A program made the position numbers and the translations under genes. From Kitasatospora sp. NBC_00458 (lineage in GTDB: Bacteria; Actinomycetota; Actinomycetes; Streptomycetales; Streptomycetaceae), in NCBI RefSeq assembly GCF_036013975.1, contig NZ_CP107904.1, positions 3,907,001 through 3,971,000 on the forward strand: DNA of 64,000 nt, given 5' to 3'. Numbering within the stretch: position 1 is the first letter of the stretch; the number at the start of each line of letters is the position of its first letter. Below the pieces are notes generated by a model that did no database searches, was not told the origin of the DNA, and worked only from the letters and a program-made list of their open reading frames with translations. Positions 62,250 to 64,000 of the stretch are shown here, one piece after another.

Positions 62250-62489
62250 TCAGCCGTTGTTGACGCAGGTGTTGCCGAACGCGGGGTTCAGCAGACCGAT
62301 GATGTCGATGGTGTTGCCGCACAGGTTGACCGGGACGTGAACCGGAACCTGCAGCTGGTTGCCGGAGATGACACCGGGGGAACCCGCGGCAACACCCTCC
62401 GCACCGGAGCTGGCCATCGCGGAGCCGGCACCGGCCGCCACGATGCCGACCACAGCGGCGCCGACGGCGGCCGTCTTCTTGATGCTCAT
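62250..62489 (-). CDS. Short chaplin
   Basis: 79 aa. Sec signal (KKTAAVGAAVVGIVAAGAGSAMA, cleavage near residue 27), then one chaplin domain: SGNQLQVPVHVPVNLCGNTIDIIGLLNPAFGNTCVNNG, with the two conserved cysteines that form an intramolecular disulfide. Short chaplins assemble into amyloid fibrils that lower surface tension and coat aerial hyphae. No C-terminal membrane anchor or sortase signal, so it is a secreted ChpD-H type. ATG 62489 with AGGAGG 6 nt upstream. Divergent from the other three chaplins. Confidence 0.96.
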   Translation of the reverse strand: MSIKKTAAVGAAVVGIVAAGAGSAMASSGAEGVAAGSPGVISGNQLQVPVHVPVNLCGNTIDIIGLLNPAFGNTCVNNG

Positions 62490-62727
62490 GAGAGCCTCCT
62501 GACTGTTCGACAGAGATGCACGGGGAGTGCGACATCTCCAACGAGACCCGGTCGAGGCGGTTGCGAGGGCACCCTCACTGTCACCCATCCGGACGAACGG
62601 ACCGGCCCGCCAGGCATTCGGGTGATCAGCACATCCGACCGTTTCCCCCCGGGCGCTGCCTCGTTCTCCCTGGCGGAACACGCTCCGCCCCGCCCCACGC
62701 CCGTCACGAAGAAAGCGAGTCCCGCAC

Positions 62728-62979
62728 ATGCGCAAGTTCGCCCACGGCGTCCTCGGCACCGCGGCCACCGCCGCCCTGCTGGCCGCCGGAGCCGGCGCCG
62801 CCGCCGCCCACCACGCCCACGGCGCGTCCGCCGAGGGCGTCGCGGCCGGCTCCCCCGGCGTGGCCTCGGGCAACCAGCTCCAGGTCCCGGTGCACATCCC
62901 GGTCAACCTGTGCGGCAACTCGATCGACGTGGTCGGCCTGCTCAACCCGGCGTTCGGCAACACCTGCGTCAACGCCTGA
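62728..62979 (+). CDS. Short chaplin with His-containing mature N-terminus
   Basis: 83 aa. Signal peptide to about residue 26 (GAGAAAA), then HHAHGASAEGVAAGSPGVASGNQLQ and the chaplin domain IPVNLCGNSIDVVGLLNPAFGNTCVNA with both cysteines. The His-His-Ala-His stretch after the signal is absent in its neighbours here. ATG 62728; the ribosome site (GAAAGCGAG) is weak compared with the other chaplins. Confidence 0.95.
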   Translation: MRKFAHGVLGTAATAALLAAGAGAAAAHHAHGASAEGVAAGSPGVASGNQLQVPVHIPVNLCGNSIDVVGLLNPAFGNTCVNA

Positions 62980-63294
62980 CCCGGGGCGGCACCTCCGCCC
63001 GGTCCGCCCCCGCCGGGCGGCACCCCTACTCCGGGAGATCCGACGCCGGTCCAAGCCCGTCCGGATTCCTCCTGGTCGCGCGTCTGCACGAATTCTTCCC
63101 GGCCGTGCGGGAATTGTTCGCGGCGCGCGGTGAAGCGGCGGCCGACCATCGCCCGAGCCATGGGCGACACGCGCCATCTGGGCCGCCCGAGTGACAATCA
63201 CGGTATTCCCAGAAGCCAACGGGCAAGGATTTCACCTCGCCCGGCTCCCGACTATTTCCACTGACGGTCGGGCAGAAAACGGAGGAAGAACCAC
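62980..63294. other. Intergenic region between chaplin genes
   Basis: 315 bp. A CCGCCCGG/CCGGGCGG hairpin at 62995-63020 may end the upstream gene. An imperfect palindrome CGAA-TTC-TTCCCG...CGGGAA-TTG-TTCG lies at 63089-63120, in promoter position for the next chaplin. AT content rises from 63190 on, consistent with a promoter and leader. Confidence 0.55.
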
Positions 63295-63537
63295 ATGCGT
63301 AACCTCAAGAAGGCCGCCGCCCTGTCCCTCGCCACCGCCGGTCTGGTGGTCGGTGCGGCGGGCGGCGCGTTCGCCAGCTCCGGTGCCCAGGGCGTCGCCG
63401 CCGGCTCCCCGGGTGTGCTCTCCGGCAACCAGATCCAGATCCCGGTGCACATCCCGGTCAACGTCTGCGGCAACTCCATCGGGATCGTCAGCATCCTGAA
63501 CCCGGCGTTCGGCAACACCTGCATCAACCACGGCTGA
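63295..63537 (+). CDS. Short chaplin
   Basis: 80 aa. Signal peptide KKAAALSLATAGLVVGAAGGAFA, then SSGAQGVAAGSPGVLSGNQIQIPVHIPVNVCGNSIGIVSILNPAFGNTCINHG. Both chaplin cysteines are present. GIVSIL in place of the neighbours' VVGLL or IIGLL makes its domain core slightly different. ATG 63295 with GGAGGAAG about 8 nt upstream. Followed by two hairpins before the next chaplin. Confidence 0.96.
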   Translation: MRNLKKAAALSLATAGLVVGAAGGAFASSGAQGVAAGSPGVLSGNQIQIPVHIPVNVCGNSIGIVSILNPAFGNTCINHG

Positions 63538-63540
63538 CCG

Positions 63541-63610
63541 GGTGGTCGCCGCACCGGCGACCACCGTGTCACCGCATCCGTGCCGCACCCCGCCACCGGC
63601 GGGGTGCGGC
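63541..63610 (+). terminator. Two tandem hairpins between chaplin genes
   Basis: GGTGGTCGCC/GGCGACCACC (10 bp, 63541-63550/63556-63565), then a perfect 13-bp stem GCCGCACCCCGCC/GGCGGGGTGCGGC (63582-63594/63598-63610) with a 3-nt loop. They probably end or attenuate transcription before the last chaplin. Confidence 0.85.
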
Positions 63611-63647
63611 CCGCTCCACCCGTGTGTGATCGAGGAGATCAACCCCC

Positions 63648-63920
63648 ATGCAGAACGTGAAGAAGGCCGCCGTCCTCTCCGCCGCCGCCGCCGGCCTGGT
63701 GATGGGTGCGGCGGGCGCCGCCTCCGCCAGCTCCGGTGCGGAGGGCGTCGCCGCCGGCTCGCCCGGTGTCGTCTCCGGCAACCAGCTCCAGATCCCGGTG
63801 CACGTCCCGGTCAACCTGTGCGGCAACTCCGTCAACGTCATCGGCCTGCTGAACCCGGCGTTCGGCAACACCTGCATCAACGCCGAGGCGGACCACCACC
63901 ACGTCGAGGACGACTGCTGA
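63648..63920 (+). CDS. Short chaplin with His/acidic C-terminal tail and a third cysteine
   Basis: 90 aa. Signal KKAAVLSAAAAGLVMGAAGAASA, then a normal chaplin domain through VNLCGNSVNVIGLLNPAFGNTCINA, followed by an extra EADHHHVEDDC tail. The tail adds three histidines, acidic residues and a terminal third cysteine, which neighbouring chaplins lack. The tail could bind metal or form an intermolecular disulfide; this is inference. ATG 63648 with GAGGAG upstream. Confidence 0.95.
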   Translation: MQNVKKAAVLSAAAAGLVMGAAGAASASSGAEGVAAGSPGVVSGNQLQIPVHVPVNLCGNSVNVIGLLNPAFGNTCINAEADHHHVEDDC

Positions 63921-63949
63921 TCCCGATCGGCACGCGTTCCGGCCGCACT

Positions 63950-63975
63950 GCCCCCCGGCCCACCGGCCGGGGGGC
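63950..63975 (+). terminator. Perfect 11-bp hairpin after the last chaplin
   Basis: GCCCCCCGGCC (63950-63960) and GGCCGGGGGGC (63965-63975) around CACC, 30 bp past the stop. Confidence 0.85.
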
Positions 63976-64000
63976 GGTTCGGCGTACCCGGGCGCGGTCC

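Overview
The window is about 72-75% GC with nearly every codon third position G or C, frequent GTG starts and many 4-nt ATGA/GTGA overlaps. Together with chaplins, an AfsA-type gamma-butyrolactone (GBL) synthase, DUF397/XRE pairs, an AfsK-like kinase and futalosine-pathway menaquinone genes, this points to a filamentous actinomycete of the Streptomycetaceae (Streptomyces or Kitasatospora). I saw no rRNA, tRNA, insertion sequence, CRISPR array or phage structural gene.

Layout. (1) 1-10.3 kb, minus strand: a shortened complex I operon nuoA-B-C-H-I-J-K-L-M-N without nuoD, E, F or G; nuoN runs off the left edge. (2) 10.6-20.5 kb: an orphan sensor kinase, an HtrA lipoprotease, galE, an AfsK-like Ser/Thr kinase with a PQQ propeller, a TetR regulator, a FabH-like ketosynthase and an L,D-transpeptidase. 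(3) 20.6-25.9 kb: mqnE, a threonine-dehydratase-like enzyme with an Lrp regulator, ubiX, a cyclase-family hydrolase, and a MOSC protein behind a perfect DasR-type palindrome. (4) 26-36.7 kb: an accessory stretch with a GntR/ABC operon, small enzymes, a HEAT-repeat protein with a 197-residue internal duplication, two XRE-type modules (one regulator shortened) and small membrane or hypothetical proteins. (5) 36.7-39.6 kb: mqnP and ubiD, then a small PLDc_N membrane protein. (6) 40-45.7 kb: an acyl-CoA carboxylase beta/epsilon pair followed by a GBL signalling locus (two ArpA-type receptors, an AfsA homologue, two matching autoregulatory-element-like sites). (7) 45.9-53.6 kb: cytochrome c maturation genes resA-ccdA-resB-ccsB, a histidine phosphatase and hemL. 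(8) 53.6-64 kb: an LCP ligase, a probably frameshifted small gene, an MFS pump with MarR regulator, a PIG-V-like mannosyltransferase, a secreted GDSL hydrolase with ricin-type lectin, and four short chaplins.

How it fits together. Blocks 1, 3, 5 and 7 are respiratory: proton-pumping modules, the menaquinone they would reduce, and haem/cytochrome c supply. mqnE and ubiX are separated from mqnP and ubiD by the accessory stretch in block 4. Blocks 2, 6 and 8 concern development and the cell surface: AfsK-like and GBL signalling, wall cross-linking and teichoic-acid-type ligation, and aerial-hypha coat proteins. Terminator-type hairpins with 11-18 bp perfect or near-perfect stems sit between several convergent gene pairs.
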